DNA of 20,083 bases from Apostichopus parvimensis (lineage: Eukaryota > Echinodermata > Holothuroidea > Aspidochirotida > Stichopodidae), in contig KN882214.1 of NCBI GenBank assembly GCA_000934455.1, positions 390,198-410,280 of the forward strand. The letters are read 5' to 3'. Both the position numbers and the translations under genes were made by a program. The notes beneath the pieces are model-generated. The model searched no databases and was not told the DNA's origin. It saw nothing but the letters and a program-made list of their open reading frames with translations. Positions 20,035 through 20,083 of this stretch are shown here, one piece after another. Positions within the stretch are counted from its first letter, which is position 1. Every line of letters begins with the position of its first letter.

Positions 20035-20083
20035 TACTGTAATTCTACACTAGTATCTACAGTGTTCTAGCTTTAAGATGTAC

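Noticed and set aside
1-20083. CRISPR array, operon, phage or other prokaryotic system
   Set aside because: No prokaryote-like gene density, ribosome binding sites or regularly spaced repeats with unique spacers. The tandem arrays present have no spacers.

Overview
The window looks like non-coding DNA from an animal nuclear genome. It is AT-rich and full of short ORFs that contain no recognisable domains. It also carries G/C homopolymers, minisatellites, an invertebrate-style hAT-like MITE and splice-site-like signals. Frequent TAGGCCTA-type words suggest a marine deuterostome such as an echinoderm, but this is a guess from sequence texture and no gene confirms it. There is no bacterial-type gene organisation, CRISPR array, operon, rRNA or convincing tRNA.

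The best coding candidate is at the right end. An exon-like segment (19632-19767) on the + strand follows a pyrimidine tract and CAG acceptor, and ends at a GTCAGT donor. It starts a 41-codon reading frame that looks like a secretory signal peptide and splits a codon in phase 1 at the donor. This is the usual layout for the first coding exon of a secreted or membrane protein. A five-codon upstream ORF overlaps its start codon. On this model most or all of the sequence to the left is 5' intron or upstream DNA. Two weak candidates for the promoter and first non-coding exon are a TATA-like cluster with a GTAAGT donor (about 288-464) and a CpG-rich stretch with an E-box, followed by a G-quadruplex motif (about 4370-4870).

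Layout: 1-470 is a possible promoter/5' exon. 470-4370 is AT-rich with several G or C homopolymers, a pair of palindromes and a hairpin. 4370-4870 is CpG-rich. 5634-5735 holds a weak minus-strand exon-like ORF. 5740-12176 is AT-rich with two local duplications (7002-7257 and 11655-11871). 12177-12694 is a complete non-autonomous hAT-like element with 8-bp target-site duplications. 13612-14944 is a purine-rich minisatellite domain containing a 20-bp and a 76-bp array. 15030-19600 is AT-rich with nothing clearly genic. 19632-19767 is the signal-peptide exon, and degenerate GAGTACA repeats follow.

The oddest large-scale signal is a pair of mirror-image 7-mers, TACTGTA and TACAGTA. By eye they are absent from the first 5.7 kb but occur more than 30 times in the remaining 14 kb, including three copies of the 12-bp palindrome TACTGTACAGTA. 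All counts here were made by hand.
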